Shown piece by piece: positions 18,354 through 27,555 of a stretch of 64,000 nucleotides of DNA; positions within the stretch are counted from its first letter, which is position 1; each line of letters begins with the position of its first letter. The position numbers and the translations under genes were made by a program. The stretch covers positions 1 through 64,000 of the forward strand of contig JACVCB010000007.1 of assembly GCA_016742255.1 (NCBI GenBank). The letters run 5' to 3'. This DNA comes from Leptospira sp. GTDB lineage: Bacteria > Spirochaetota > Leptospiria > Leptospirales > Leptospiraceae. The notes under the pieces were generated by a model, which saw nothing but the letters and a program-made list of their open reading frames with translations, made no database searches and had not been told where the DNA came from.

Positions 18354-19568
18354 TTACTTCAATCGTTCGATGATTGTTGCAATACCCATACCACCACCAA
18401 TACAAAGTGTGATGAGTCCATAACGAAGGTCTCTTCTTTCCAACTCGTCAAGTACAGTTCCTGTAAGAATTGCACCAGTTGCTCCGAGTGGGTGTCCAAG
18501 GGCAATCGCTCCACCATTAACGTTGATTTTGGATTCATCAATTCCGAGTGTTTTCTTAACGTATAACACTACAGATGCGAATGCTTCGTTGATTTCCCAA
18601 AGGTCAATGTCTTTTACACTAAGACCAGCTTGTTTTAATGCTTTTTGTGAAGCAGAAACTGGACCAGTTAACATGATGGTTGGGTCTTCACCAGTAGCAA
18701 CAGTCGCAAGGATTTTTGCACGAGGTTTTAATCCGTATTTTTTTAATCCATCATCATTTGTTACTAAAATCGCTGCTGCACCATCCACGATACCAGATGA
18801 GTTACCAAGTGTATGAATGTGATTGATTTTTTTGATTTCTGGATAAGAACGAAGTGCAATTGCATCGAGTTCTTTTTCACCAATTGTTTTGAAAACAGGA
18901 CCAAGTCCAGAAAGGAAAGCATAATCGGATTCCAATCGTGGATTCTCTTCTTCTGTTACAACAGTTCCATCATCCAATGTAATTGGGATCACAGATTTTT
19001 TGAAGTAACCATTTTGGATTGCTGCATGAGCTTTTTGTTGTGAAGATTCTGCAAAACGATCTGCCTCTTCACGAGAAATATCATACTTCGTTGCAATTAA
19101 GTCAGCAGAAATCCCTTGTGGAACAAGATTGTAATGAGAAGCAATTTTATCGTTACCAACATTGAAGTCACGACCAAGCATATCATCACCCATTTTCACA
19201 CGGCTCATGGATTCAACTCCACCACCAACGCCAATTTCCATTGCTCCGGAAGCAACATGGTTTGCTACGTTGTTAAGAGCTTGTAATCCAGAACCGCAGA
19301 AGCGGTTTACTGTATAACCAGGAACATCTTTTGGCCAATGTGCAGCCATAACCGCGTAACGAGCGATACATGCCGCTTGGTCAGCAACTTGGGATACACA
19401 ACCCATTACAACTTCTTCTACCGTTTTTGGATCGATTCCTGTTCGGGTTTGGATGGCTTTTAATGTGGCAGCAGCTAATTCTTGTGGATGGACGGATGCA
19501 AGTGTCCCACGTTTTTTGCCCTTTCCTCTCGGAGTTCGGACAGCATCAATAATATAGGAATTCCCCAT
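18354..19568 (-). CDS. Acetyl-CoA C-acyltransferase (thiolase)
   Basis: 404-residue thiolase catalysing the thiolytic step of fatty-acid beta-oxidation (or the reverse condensation). Nucleophile Cys91 is in NRFCGSGLQ; the C-terminal half has [21 protein letters not shown] with the catalytic His, and LCIGGGMG with the second Cys. Length and motifs fit the FadA/FadI group ([14 protein letters not shown] start). The ATG at 19568 has GAGAGAGG 7 bases upstream. Transcribed alone toward a shared terminator. Leptospires live on long-chain fatty acids, so this is probably central metabolism; the exact chain length is undetermined. Confidence 0.93.
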   Translation of the reverse strand: MGNSYIIDAVRTPRGKGKKRGTLASVHPQELAAATLKAIQTRTGIDPKTVEEVVMGCVSQVADQAACIARYAVMAAHWPKDVPGYTVNRFCGSGLQALNNVANHVASGAMEIGVGGGVESMSRVKMGDDMLGRDFNVGNDKIASHYNLVPQGISADLIATKYDISREEADRFAESSQQKAHAAIQNGYFKKSVIPITLDDGTVVTEEENPRLESDYAFLSGLGPVFKTIGEKELDAIALRSYPEIKKINHIHTLGNSSGIVDGAAAILVTNDDGLKKYGLKPRAKILATVATGEDPTIMLTGPVSASQKALKQAGLSVKDIDLWEINEAFASVVLYVKKTLGIDESKINVNGGAIALGHPLGATGAILTGTVLDELERRDLRYGLITLCIGGGMGIATIIERLK

Positions 19569-19639
19569 GGGTTTACCTCTCTCTGGGTGTTCTAGGAAAA
19601 ACGTACAGAGTTCGCCTCACAAGAAAAGTAAAAAAATCA

Positions 19640-20761
19640 TCATTTCGTCATAGTTTTTGTGAATTTGTGACGGTAGTACTTCATTTTCGCTTGGAATTGG
19701 CAAGAATAGCCAGAAATCATCGCATCAAACCGGTCCGCCTTGCTTTCTGTCCGTTCGTCGGCGATTCGGATGTACCGAAAATTTGGATCGATTGCCTCGG
19801 AAAATTCCCGTTTGTTCCAGTCCACATAGCGCCAGGCACTAAAACTATGGTTCACACCGACCTTTTCATCGATGGTTCCAATGAGTTGGAATTTGGATTC
19901 ACAGGGAGTTCGGAAGAAAATGTAACGATTGAAGAAATACAAAATGGTCCTGTGTGGATTGGCATCCAAAACAGAGCGAAAATGTTCCTTCATCTCCTCG
20001 ACAGTATAAAACAAATCAGGTCCAGAATTGGTACTTCGAAAGATCACTGGCGAAAATTCGTTGGGTGTGTAAAGTTTCGTCAAAATGCGAATGTAGGAAG
20101 GGTCATCCAAACGATAAGGGATTTCATTGAAGGCAAAAGGAAAGGGATCTCGTTCCGTGAAGTGGATTTCGATGTAACGAGTGTGGTCGTATTCGGGGTC
20201 ATTGATATCGGTGGCGACAATTTTACGGATGTAACGAGAGAGAAACTGGTCTTCATACAAATCTCGCACTGTAACGGCACCTTCTTCATACAAGATGGCA
20301 CTGCCAAAATCGATAAAACTGGCACCATCTAACAGTCGTCCAATGGACCCATACTTGTGATGCAGAATTCGATTCCGAAACATGGATCTTAAAATTAAAT
20401 TATGGTCATACAATCGTTTGCGACCTGACCTTTGTTCGACGACTGTGTTTTTTGTTTTTTTGACCTTGTAATAATGGATATGATTAGCTAGGCCAAAACG
20501 CAATTTTTCAAAGGCATGGTTTTCTAAGACACGTTTTTCATCTTCTTCATTTTCAATGATGGTAGTCTCTGCAAACAAAGGAGATAGAATTCCAATGCCC
20601 ATTCCGAAGGAATATGTGAAAAATAGTAAATAGATCCAAAATCTCCAAACGTAAGGAAACTTACAACCATTCGAAACTAAGGTGCAAGTATGCAAATGTA
20701 GAACCGATCTTACAAACAAACTGAGTAAATAGGTACTGAATGAAGGAATTTTGGAAAACAC
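19640..20761 (-). CDS. Conserved-type hypothetical protein with signal-like N terminus
   Basis: 373 residues; no family recognised. The N-terminal region has a hydrophobic helix (FWIYLLFFTYSFGMGIGILSP, ~residues 41-61) followed by AETT, suggesting export, though the open frame starts further upstream at a GTG and the true start is unclear (ATG at 20602 is one option). The middle reads LDGASFIDFGSA and then KIVATDIND, vaguely like motif I and the acidic loop of a SAM-dependent methyltransferase, followed by a charged region rich in Phe, Tyr and Arg. No ribosome site stands out at 20761. It lies downstream of nuoI on the same strand behind a probable terminator. Confidence 0.6.
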   Translation of the reverse strand: MFSKIPSFSTYLLSLFVRSVLHLHTCTLVSNGCKFPYVWRFWIYLLFFTYSFGMGIGILSPLFAETTIIENEEDEKRVLENHAFEKLRFGLANHIHYYKVKKTKNTVVEQRSGRKRLYDHNLILRSMFRNRILHHKYGSIGRLLDGASFIDFGSAILYEEGAVTVRDLYEDQFLSRYIRKIVATDINDPEYDHTRYIEIHFTERDPFPFAFNEIPYRLDDPSYIRILTKLYTPNEFSPVIFRSTNSGPDLFYTVEEMKEHFRSVLDANPHRTILYFFNRYIFFRTPCESKFQLIGTIDEKVGVNHSFSAWRYVDWNKREFSEAIDPNFRYIRIADERTESKADRFDAMISGYSCQFQAKMKYYRHKFTKTMTK

Positions 20762-20792
20762 AGATGCTGAAATGAAATGGTTAGAGGTAAAA

Positions 20793-20823
20793 CCCGGCTG
20801 TCCTTATTCCATACAATTCCGGG
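20793..20823 (-). terminator. Possible terminator after nuoI
   Basis: On the minus strand CCCGG, a 21-base loop, CCGGG, then TTTT. GC-rich short stem 28 bases past the nuoI stop, ahead of the next minus-strand gene. Confidence 0.5.
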
Positions 20824-20850
20824 ATTTTGTTTCGTAGATAGAGTGAAATC

Positions 20851-21378
20851 TTAATTCCTTTGTCCGAGGATGGGACCACCTGTTTTTTCCATCATTCTTT
20901 CTTTGGTCAAAAACAAATCTTCTCGGTTGTCGGCCGCCATCTCACCCGTTCCATCCAAATAAATGGCTCCTTTCGGACATGCCTCTTCGCATAACCCACA
21001 AAAGATGCAACGAAGTAAATTGATTTCAAATTTTTTGGCATATTTATCTTCAGGGTGGAGGTGTTGGCGTTCAGAAGTCACTTCTGCAGCTTCGATGTGA
21101 ATGGCATTGGCAGGGCAAATCCACATACAACAAAAACATGCAGTACATCGTTCCCTACCCTGTTCATCTCGTTTCATCGAGTGCATCCCGCGAAACCTTG
21201 TGGAATACTGACGTTTTTTATCAGGGTATTCAATCGTTACCTGTTTGTTAAACAAAGCAACTTTTACAAAATGTTTGAGTGTGATCCAAAGGCCTTTGCC
21301 TATGGACCAAAAGTAAAATTTTTCATACCAAGAAAACTGGTGTTTTTTGGCTACGTTGACGACATTAACGGTTCCCAA
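20851..21378 (-). CDS. nuoI: NADH-quinone oxidoreductase subunit I-like 2x[4Fe-4S] protein
   Basis: 175 residues with two complete CxxCxxCxxxCP clusters ([12 protein letters not shown] and [12 protein letters not shown]), the spacing of NuoI, which carries clusters N6a and N6b between the NuoG side and NuoB in complex I. N terminus ([19 protein letters not shown]) resembles the membrane-anchoring start of NuoI, and [10 protein letters not shown] matches the conserved segment before the first cluster. The start is a TTG at 21378, supported by GGAGG 6 bases upstream; it overlaps nuoG by 14 bases. Notably no nuoH lies between nuoG and nuoI as in standard operons. Confidence 0.88.
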   Translation of the reverse strand: MGTVNVVNVAKKHQFSWYEKFYFWSIGKGLWITLKHFVKVALFNKQVTIEYPDKKRQYSTRFRGMHSMKRDEQGRERCTACFCCMWICPANAIHIEAAEVTSERQHLHPEDKYAKKFEINLLRCIFCGLCEEACPKGAIYLDGTGEMAADNREDLFLTKERMMEKTGGPILGQRN

Positions 21379-22813
21379 CGGATGCCTCCATTTTTTTAGT
21401 CATCGTATTCAGAATTTGCTCAACAACACCAGCAGAGGTTAACAACCCTTGGATGGGATTCATTGACTTTTCAAAGTTCTGTTTGAGGCCGTTTTTATTG
21501 GTAAAACTGCCCTCATGTTCACAGAAAATTTGAATTGGTGCCGCCAAACTTGCGTTTTTCGCAGTATCAGTCAAATTGGTATCAAAACAAATCACCTTAG
21601 ATGGATCGATGCCTTCTGGAATGGATTCTTTGATCAGGATCACTAAATCAACGGAACCCTGTTTGACTGCTGAAACAATCCCAGTAATTCCAGAAGGAGT
21701 TGTAAGACCTAAGTCAATTGCTCCTTTTGTATTCGGGTGGTTGTCTTTTGTGAGTAAAAAGTCTACCTGTTCAGTTTCTTTATTTTGAGCATCCGTCACA
21801 CGAGTTTCCCATTGGATGGATTTGCCACCTAATGCTTGTGAGAGGGAATTTAGGTTTTGTTTGAGTGTTGCTAAAGTTTCGTTGGATTCGTGAGCACCAC
21901 CGAGAACGGCAATGGATTTTGCTTCTTTCAATCGATCGATGATTTTAGATATCGCAACTTGTGATGTGGAATTTTTTCCATTTTCCAAATAACTGAACAA
22001 ACGGTTTTCGTTCATCCAATCCAAATCAAACCGACCTTTGTCACAAAGGAAAAACATTCCTTGTTCAAAATTTTCACGTACCATGTATCGATACATTTTA
22101 TTGTCTCGTACATTCGTGGTTACATTACAACCAGTGGAACAACCATGGCATACTGATTTGTGCGATTTATACCACCAAACACGTGATTTAAAAAGTGTTT
22201 TGTTATTAAGAAGGGCTCCCACAGGACAAATGTCTGCAAGGGCACCTTGGTAATTATGATTAATTGGTTCTGATTTTGCAAGACCAATGATGGAATGGTT
22301 CCCTCTTTCAAAAAGACCTAAGTTCGATTCCCCAACTTTTTCTTCTTCAAAACGAACACAACGATAACAAACGATACAACGATTGTGATTGATGATGAGG
22401 TTCGTTCCAATTTCTTCTTGTGGGATATTTCGTTTTTCAAATTCAAAACGAGAATGGCCAGATCCAGAACCAAATGCGTTGTCTTGCAAACGGCATTCTC
22501 CTGCTTTATCACAAACAGGACAATCTAACGGGTGATTGGCGAGAAGGAATTCCATGGTACCTGCGCGTGCTTCTTTCACACGATCAGATTTGGTAATGAT
22601 ACCCATTCCCTCTTTTACAGGAGTATTACATGCGGCTTGTAACCGAGGTACACCTTCAATCTCAATGAGACACATACGGCACATACCGACAATGCTCAGA
22701 GCTGGGTGGTAACAGAAGTAAGGAATTTCGACTCCTACTTCTTTTGTTGCATCAATGAGGTTTTTCTTTTCGTCGACTTCGTATTCGACTCCGTCTATCT
22801 TTATCTTAACCAA
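21365..22813 (-). CDS. nuoG: NADH-quinone oxidoreductase subunit G-like, short form
   Basis: 482-residue electron-transfer subunit. Clusters visible in order: N-terminal [2Fe-2S] ligands ([15 protein letters not shown] then AACNTPV), His-plus-three-Cys N5 motif ([14 protein letters not shown]), the CxxCxxC of N4 (CIVCYRC) with distal CPVG, and a CX2CX3CX27C set starting CHGCSTGC and ending at FFLCDKG, the ligand pattern of the extra cluster N7 of some bacterial complexes. The C terminus stops well short of the ~780-900 residues of full NuoG, so much of the molybdopterin-like domain is missing. The start is a TTG with AGGGGG about 8 bases upstream. Forms an overlapping pair with nuoI; remaining nuo genes are not in the window. 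Confidence 0.9.
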   Translation of the reverse strand: MVKIKIDGVEYEVDEKKNLIDATKEVGVEIPYFCYHPALSIVGMCRMCLIEIEGVPRLQAACNTPVKEGMGIITKSDRVKEARAGTMEFLLANHPLDCPVCDKAGECRLQDNAFGSGSGHSRFEFEKRNIPQEEIGTNLIINHNRCIVCYRCVRFEEEKVGESNLGLFERGNHSIIGLAKSEPINHNYQGALADICPVGALLNNKTLFKSRVWWYKSHKSVCHGCSTGCNVTTNVRDNKMYRYMVRENFEQGMFFLCDKGRFDLDWMNENRLFSYLENGKNSTSQVAISKIIDRLKEAKSIAVLGGAHESNETLATLKQNLNSLSQALGGKSIQWETRVTDAQNKETEQVDFLLTKDNHPNTKGAIDLGLTTPSGITGIVSAVKQGSVDLVILIKESIPEGIDPSKVICFDTNLTDTAKNASLAAPIQIFCEHEGSFTNKNGLKQNFEKSMNPIQGLLTSAGVVEQILNTMTKKMEASVGNR

Positions 22814-22867
22814 AGAACAGACCCCCTAGGTTTGATTAGACTTAGGTCTTTTGATTTTGTCAAACCT

Positions 22868-23608
22868 TCATTTGGAAATTATATTTACCTCGGAGAGATA
22901 AGCGTATGGCTGTAAGTCCACTACGTGATTACTAAAAAATTCGGAATCTACAAACAGGGAACTAGCTCTGATATTGGTCTGTTTTAGAATTTTTGCGATC
23001 AAATCATCTAAAATTTGTAAAGCACGGACTTCATAAAAAAAAGCGTTATCGAGATTGATTCTCAAATTGGTGAAACTACCTCTTCCTGCTAAGGTAAGCA
23101 TAAACCTGTCATATATCTCTTCTGTGGATTTTTTACCAGGACAACCTTTGATGTCGAGTTGCATCTGTGAAATGGAGAGTTCCGTCACATTGATTTGTAA
23201 TGGAAATGCTTTTTTATCGATAATGTTTTCGGGTTTCAGCTGTAAAACAAATGCGATTTTTTCGAGGAGGGCTTGGTTCGCGATAGGTTTTAATAGATAA
23301 GCAGTGACATGGCTTAATGCTGCCCGTTTCACTTGGTCTTTTTCACCAACGGCCGTTAGCATGATGACGGGTGTCATTTTTAACATGTCCTTTCCTTTTT
23401 CGAGAAAACTGATTCCATCCAGATAGGGCATGTTCACATCGCTGATCACCAAATCATAACTATTGTTTCGAATTTTGGTAAGACCTGACATTCCATCTAC
23501 AACATGAGTCACATCAAAGTTATATCTCTCTAAAGTATGTAATAAAAGTTTGGCACTACTCTCATCGTCTTCTAAGAGTAAAATTTTATAAACTTTGGGG
23601 CGATTCAT
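22868..23608 (-). CDS. Response regulator with unrecognised C-terminal domain
   Basis: 246 residues. A CheY-like receiver (1-125) is complete: acidic pair LLEDDE, phosphoacceptor Asp in VISDVNMP, Thr in MLTAV, and Lys in YLLKPIA. The C-terminal 120 residues (from about FPLQINVTELS) form no DNA-binding motif or known output domain that I can see; alternating strands and a helix (EVRALQILDDLIAKIL) are apparent. It starts 15 bases after the aroC stop on the same strand, so is probably co-transcribed. No histidine kinase gene is adjacent. A loose inverted repeat AGGTTTGA/TCAAACCT (22828-22867) follows its stop. Confidence 0.85.
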   Translation of the reverse strand: MNRPKVYKILLLEDDESSAKLLLHTLERYNFDVTHVVDGMSGLTKIRNNSYDLVISDVNMPYLDGISFLEKGKDMLKMTPVIMLTAVGEKDQVKRAALSHVTAYLLKPIANQALLEKIAFVLQLKPENIIDKKAFPLQINVTELSISQMQLDIKGCPGKKSTEEIYDRFMLTLAGRGSFTNLRINLDNAFFYEVRALQILDDLIAKILKQTNIRASSLFVDSEFFSNHVVDLQPYAYLSEVNIISK

Positions 23609-23623
23609 TCGATTTTATGTCCT

Positions 23624-24760
23624 CTATTGGTTTGGAATGGCGTTTAAATTCGCATACTTCATAAACCATTTTGGTTGTAAGGCTCTTTGGTATAAGTAAG
23701 CATCAACTAACACTAGGTTTACGACAGCTTCGACAATCGGAACTGCCCTTGGCAACACACATGGATCATGACGACCTTTTGCCTTAAGAATCGTTTCTTT
23801 ATTTTGGTCGTTCACTGTTTTTTGTTCTTTTTTGATTGTAGAAGTTGGTTTAAAAGCAGCTCGAATGACAAGATCCATCCCGTTAGAAATTCCACCTTGG
23901 ATTCCACCAGAACGATTGGTTCTTGTTTTAACTTTGCCCGTTCCTTCTTCGATGTAAAATTCATCATTGTGTGTACTACCTGTTTGGCGAGTACCCGAAA
24001 AACCAGAACCTACTTCAAATCCCTTACAAGCCGAAATGGATAAAATGGCTTTGGCTAAGTCGGCATCTAACTTATCATAAACGGGGTCACCAAGTCCTGG
24101 AGGTAAATTACGAACCACAACTTTTACAACTCCCCCAACCGAATCTCCTTCATCCCGGAGTTTACGAATGAGAGTTTCCATCTCGTCATTGGCAGAAGGT
24201 TTCGGACAACGTGTCGGAAACTGATCAACAATGTCTCTTGAGATTGGGTATTCATCTTCTGCAATCAAGGAATCAATGGGACCAATCGAATCCACAAATC
24301 CAACGGTTGAAATTCCCAATTCGTTTTCTAAAATCACTCGGGCAAGACCTGCAGCTGCAACTCGACCTATGGTTTCGCGAACAGAGGAACGACCACCACC
24401 TACATGGGCTCTATAGCCATATTTTTCAGAATAAGTATAATCAGCATGAGACGGGCGAAACACATGTGCCATCTCATCATAATCACTGCCAATGGTATTT
24501 TGGTTATTTACCTTCATGAGTATGGGGCTTCCAGTGGTTTTGCCTTCAAAAACTCCAGACTCAACTACCATTCGATCTTTTTCATCTCTCGGAGTTGTCA
24601 GATCATTTTGACCTGGTCTACGACGTGTTAGATCTTTTTGGATTTCTTCTTCTGGAAATGGAAGGCCCGCAGGCACTCCATCCACAACAACTCCTACGGA
24701 TGTTCCGTGAGATTCTCCATAGGTAGATACTCGGAAAATTTTTCCCCAACTTGATGGCAT
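23624..24760 (-). CDS. aroC: Chorismate synthase
   Basis: Last enzyme of the shikimate pathway, converting EPSP to chorismate with reduced FMN. From [19 protein letters not shown] the protein has 378 residues, the usual length. Signatures: [34 protein letters not shown] with [18 protein letters not shown], and [14 protein letters not shown] near the end. The ATG at 24760 fits family starts; 32 more in-frame codons upstream reach into the divergent TonB-like gene and lack similarity. No ribosome site is seen, so it may be translated from a short leader. aroD lies 2 kb away on the other strand. Confidence 0.96.
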   Translation of the reverse strand: MPSSWGKIFRVSTYGESHGTSVGVVVDGVPAGLPFPEEEIQKDLTRRRPGQNDLTTPRDEKDRMVVESGVFEGKTTGSPILMKVNNQNTIGSDYDEMAHVFRPSHADYTYSEKYGYRAHVGGGRSSVRETIGRVAAAGLARVILENELGISTVGFVDSIGPIDSLIAEDEYPISRDIVDQFPTRCPKPSANDEMETLIRKLRDEGDSVGGVVKVVVRNLPPGLGDPVYDKLDADLAKAILSISACKGFEVGSGFSGTRQTGSTHNDEFYIEEGTGKVKTRTNRSGGIQGGISNGMDLVIRAAFKPTSTIKKEQKTVNDQNKETILKAKGRHDPCVLPRAVPIVEAVVNLVLVDAYLYQRALQPKWFMKYANLNAIPNQ

Positions 24761-24819
24761 ATACGGACAATGAAAATGGAGATTGCATTCTCTCCAATAA
24801 AGTTTTTCATGAACTTGGA

Positions 24820-25317
24820 ATGCATTTACTCTTTGAAGGACCCAAATATAAGGCAATCATCCTTAGCATTGGGGTGCATGTATTCATTCTTTTGTCTTAT
24901 TTGGCAATGGAATACCGAAGTGACATAGATTCTACTCACATCAAACTCAAGGAAGGCGGAAATTTTTCCTCTTTCCAACTTCATTTTTCAACTGGATTGG
25001 GAGAAAGTAAGGAATCTATTTCGCCAAAACAATCTCAGAATGATGGGACCAAAACCACAGAAGATGAAATCTCTGAATTCCAAAATTGTCTCAGTTACCC
25101 CAGTTTGGCATTGGAACAAAAACTAGAAGATCATTGTGTCTACCGACTTTCTGTGAAAGAAGACGGCAGTTTGGAAAAAATTGCAGTGGTCACAGCATGT
25201 AGGTATGCGGTTTTTGATCAACAGGTGCGTCGCCAACTTTCCGATTGGAAGTTCCAATACACCAAAGGCAAAGAATTTGTTTTACCCATTAGGTTCCGTT
25301 TAGATGTCAGAGACTAA
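24820..25317 (+). CDS. TonB-family protein (TonB C-terminal domain)
   Basis: About 165 residues from [10 protein letters not shown]. One transmembrane helix ([19 protein letters not shown]) near the N terminus, a Ser/Glu/Gln-rich periplasmic linker, then a TonB-like C-terminal domain: [29 protein letters not shown], with [16 protein letters not shown]. This resembles energy transducers that couple the proton-motive force to outer-membrane receptors, though the usual Pro-rich linker is missing. Start uncertain; in-frame codons extend back to 24751, overlapping the divergent aroC start. It overlaps the NusG-like gene by 14 bases. No ExbB/ExbD here. Confidence 0.65.
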   Translation: MHLLFEGPKYKAIILSIGVHVFILLSYLAMEYRSDIDSTHIKLKEGGNFSSFQLHFSTGLGESKESISPKQSQNDGTKTTEDEISEFQNCLSYPSLALEQKLEDHCVYRLSVKEDGSLEKIAVVTACRYAVFDQQVRRQLSDWKFQYTKGKEFVLPIRFRLDVRD

Positions 25318-25843
25318 TACACAATCGGAAGAAAGTGCATGGTATATAGTTTATACCAAACCACGTGCAGAAAAAAAACTCAGTGACCTTCTGAACAAAT
25401 ACAAAATCGAAAACTACTTACCAATACGGAAAGAACGGAAAAAATGGACAGATCGATTCAAATGGATCCAAGTTCCAATATTGCCTTCCTATATTTTTGT
25501 AAGGATTGTCTTTTGGAGAGATAAAAATAAGGTCTTACAACTACCAGGATCAGTTCAGTTTGTATTTCATAAAGGGCAACCAGCCATTGTGGAACAAAAT
25601 GATTTAGATGTTTTGGAACAAGGCCTTAAAGATTATGCGGAATCTTTGAAAATGAACAGAGAACTATTATTTCAAAAAGGCAAAATGGTGAAAGTGATCG
25701 ATGGTTCTTTTGCTGGTAAAACCATGGAAATTCTTAAAGTAAAAAACAAAACCCTTGTAGTATTAAGAATTCCTGGTGTAGAAACCGTTTTCTCTTATGA
25801 GATCAATATGGATCACTTAGCTTGGGAGGAATTACTTGTATGA
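25304..25843 (+). CDS. NusG-family transcription antitermination paralogue
   Basis: 179 residues: NGN domain (about 10-115) opening AWYIVYTKPRAEKKLSDLL and containing LPSYIFVRI, then a KOW domain (about 125-160; KGKMVKVIDGSFAGK). It is shorter in the first domain than housekeeping NusG and is not beside secE/rplK, so it looks like a specialised paralogue (RfaH/UpxY/LoaP-like) that lets polymerase read through long operons, usually for surface polysaccharide. It overlaps the TonB-like gene upstream and shares ATGA with the arabinose-5-phosphate isomerase gene downstream, which fits a link with LPS synthesis. Confidence 0.88.
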   Translation: MSETNTQSEESAWYIVYTKPRAEKKLSDLLNKYKIENYLPIRKERKKWTDRFKWIQVPILPSYIFVRIVFWRDKNKVLQLPGSVQFVFHKGQPAIVEQNDLDVLEQGLKDYAESLKMNRELLFQKGKMVKVIDGSFAGKTMEILKVKNKTLVVLRIPGVETVFSYEINMDHLAWEELLV

Positions 25844-26814
25844 CAAATAAAGATACTTTGACTATCGTAAAACAAGCGCTTGACGATGAAATTTCATCTC
25901 TTGTTCACTTCCGTGAACAACTAGACCCTTCAGTAAAAGATTGTATCGATCTGATCCTAAAATCAAAAGGAAAAGTAATCGTCACTGGCGTTGGAAAGTC
26001 TGGTGATATTGCCAAAAAAATCTCACACACACTTTCTTCGACTGGCACTTCAGCATATTTTTTACACCCGACAGATGCATCTCATGGGGATTCTGGAATT
26101 GTTGGTCCCGACGATGTGGTACTTGCCATTGGAAAAAGTGGTGAATCAGAAGAACTGAATTATATCCTACCGACTCTCCGCAAAATCGGAGCAAAAATTG
26201 TAGGCATCACTGCAAACGCCAAATCTAAGTTAGCAGAATTATCAGATGTTGTCATTATCACTCCTGTTTTAAAAGAAGCTTGTCCTTTAGATCTTGCTCC
26301 CACTTCCAGTACAACCATAGCCCTAGTACTCGGAGATGCGATTGCAGTTGCTTTAATGGAACTAAAAGAATTTAAAGCAGACGATTTTGCATTGTACCAT
26401 CCTGCTGGCCGATTAGGCAAACGATTGTCCTTATTTTTAACGGATGTGATGCGAAAAGGAGAAAGAAATGCCTCTATTCCCATTGATGCAAACCTAGAAA
26501 CTATTTTAAAAGAAATTACAGAAAAAGGAATTGGTGCTACTGGAGTTGTGGATTCCAATTCAAAACTTGTAGGACTGATTACCGATTATGACATTCGTAA
26601 ATATCTCACAAAACATACATTATCGCCTGATGTAACCGCAAAAGAAATGATGAACCCAAAACCAAATAGTTTTCGTCCAGATGAAAAGGCTTATGATGTT
26701 TTAATTAAAATGGAAGGACGCGAAAGGCCAATTTCTGTTGCTCCTGTTGTGGATGACAAAGGAGTTTTTGTTGGGATGATTTCTCTCCACGATTTATTAC
26801 AAAAAGGATTATAA
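25840..26814 (+). CDS. kdsD: D-arabinose 5-phosphate isomerase (KdsD/KpsF type)
   Basis: Converts D-ribulose 5-phosphate to D-arabinose 5-phosphate, the first step to KDO for LPS. An SIS domain (about 30-180; VIVTGVGKSGDIAKKI, DASHGDSG, GKSGESEELN) is followed by two CBS domains (about 205-325; VMRKGERNASIP, KEMMNPKPNSFRPDEKAYDVL). 324 residues, the usual length. The ATG at 25840 overlaps the preceding stop (ATGA), with GGGAGG about 10 bases upstream; an in-frame TTG at 25822 is less likely. aroD follows after 5 bases. Confidence 0.94.
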   Translation: MTNKDTLTIVKQALDDEISSLVHFREQLDPSVKDCIDLILKSKGKVIVTGVGKSGDIAKKISHTLSSTGTSAYFLHPTDASHGDSGIVGPDDVVLAIGKSGESEELNYILPTLRKIGAKIVGITANAKSKLAELSDVVIITPVLKEACPLDLAPTSSTTIALVLGDAIAVALMELKEFKADDFALYHPAGRLGKRLSLFLTDVMRKGERNASIPIDANLETILKEITEKGIGATGVVDSNSKLVGLITDYDIRKYLTKHTLSPDVTAKEMMNPKPNSFRPDEKAYDVLIKMEGRERPISVAPVVDDKGVFVGMISLHDLLQKGL

Positions 26815-26819
26815 ACTTT

Positions 26820-27536
26820 ATGCCAGATTCTTATAAAATCATAGCTTCTGTCGGTGAGGATGAATTACGCCACCTTCAAAAAAAAGATGTAAAAGATGTA
26901 GATGTCATCGAAGTGAGATTGGATTTATTCTCTAGAAATTACATCCAAAAAGAAATGAAAAAGAAAATCAAAGCACTTGGTTTACCAGTGCTTTTTACAT
27001 ATAGAAGAGCCGAAGACAGTAGTGTTCGATCTTATGTGAAATTATTCCCTGAAGATGTGGAAGGCATCATTAAAGATTTTAATGACAATGCCAATTATTT
27101 GGATATCGAACTGAATAGAGAAGATACAATTTTTCGAAATTATGAAACCTTAAACTATCGAATCATTTATTCTTACCATTCTTTTAAAAAATCAATTTTG
27201 GCAAATGAAATGAACCAATTCATTGCAAAATCAAAACCGGTCAAAAAAAAGAATCCTATTTATAAGTTTGCAATCACACCCGAAAACATCGAAGAAACTG
27301 CTGACTTTTTAAATGATATCAAACTTTTATCAAAAACTCAAACAATGATTGGTATTTGTATGGGTGAACTTGGAATTATTTCAAGAGTATTTGGTGATAA
27401 GTTTAATTCATCATTCACTTATATGACATTAGGTGAACCAAAGGCACCTGGTCAAATTTCAGTCGATACTTTTAAAAAACTCCGTGCGGACCTTTTCAAA
27501 AGCCCACATTCAGCAAAGGAATCAAAGGAAGAATAA
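26820..27536 (+). CDS. aroD: 3-dehydroquinate dehydratase, type I
   Basis: Shikimate-pathway enzyme that dehydrates 3-dehydroquinate through a Schiff base. 238 residues with the type I pattern: EVRLDLF near the N terminus, the catalytic His in IIYSYHSF, the imine-forming Lys in YKFAITPENIEE, and MGELGIISRVFG with the substrate-binding Arg. It follows kdsD by 5 bases in what looks like a four-gene operon. The last ~15 residues are a Lys/Glu/Ser-rich tail. aroC nearby strengthens the assignment. Confidence 0.93.
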   Translation: MPDSYKIIASVGEDELRHLQKKDVKDVDVIEVRLDLFSRNYIQKEMKKKIKALGLPVLFTYRRAEDSSVRSYVKLFPEDVEGIIKDFNDNANYLDIELNREDTIFRNYETLNYRIIYSYHSFKKSILANEMNQFIAKSKPVKKKNPIYKFAITPENIEETADFLNDIKLLSKTQTMIGICMGELGIISRVFGDKFNSSFTYMTLGEPKAPGQISVDTFKKLRADLFKSPHSAKESKEE

Positions 27537-27546
27537 TGATTCTTCC
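27527..27546. terminator. Hairpin between convergent aroD and TPR genes
   Basis: GGAAGAAT (27527-27534), loop AATG, ATTCTTCC (27539-27546), a perfect 8-bp stem that includes the aroD stop codon. Followed on the plus strand by a T/A-rich stretch. Probably ends the aroD transcript. Confidence 0.5.
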
Positions 27547-27555
27547 TAATTGTTA

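Noticed and set aside
19667..20332. 222-codon plus-strand open frame opposite the hypothetical protein
   Set aside because: Shadow frame; no signal, family or ribosome site, and the minus-strand frame is longer with coherent composition.
22828..22867. AGGTTTGA/TCAAACCT inverted repeat after the response regulator
   Set aside because: 24-base loop and no T-run on the minus strand; too weak to call a terminator.
24760..24856. N-terminal extension of chorismate synthase
   Set aside because: The 32 extra residues lack similarity to the family and overlap the divergent gene; the MPSSWGKIF start is standard.
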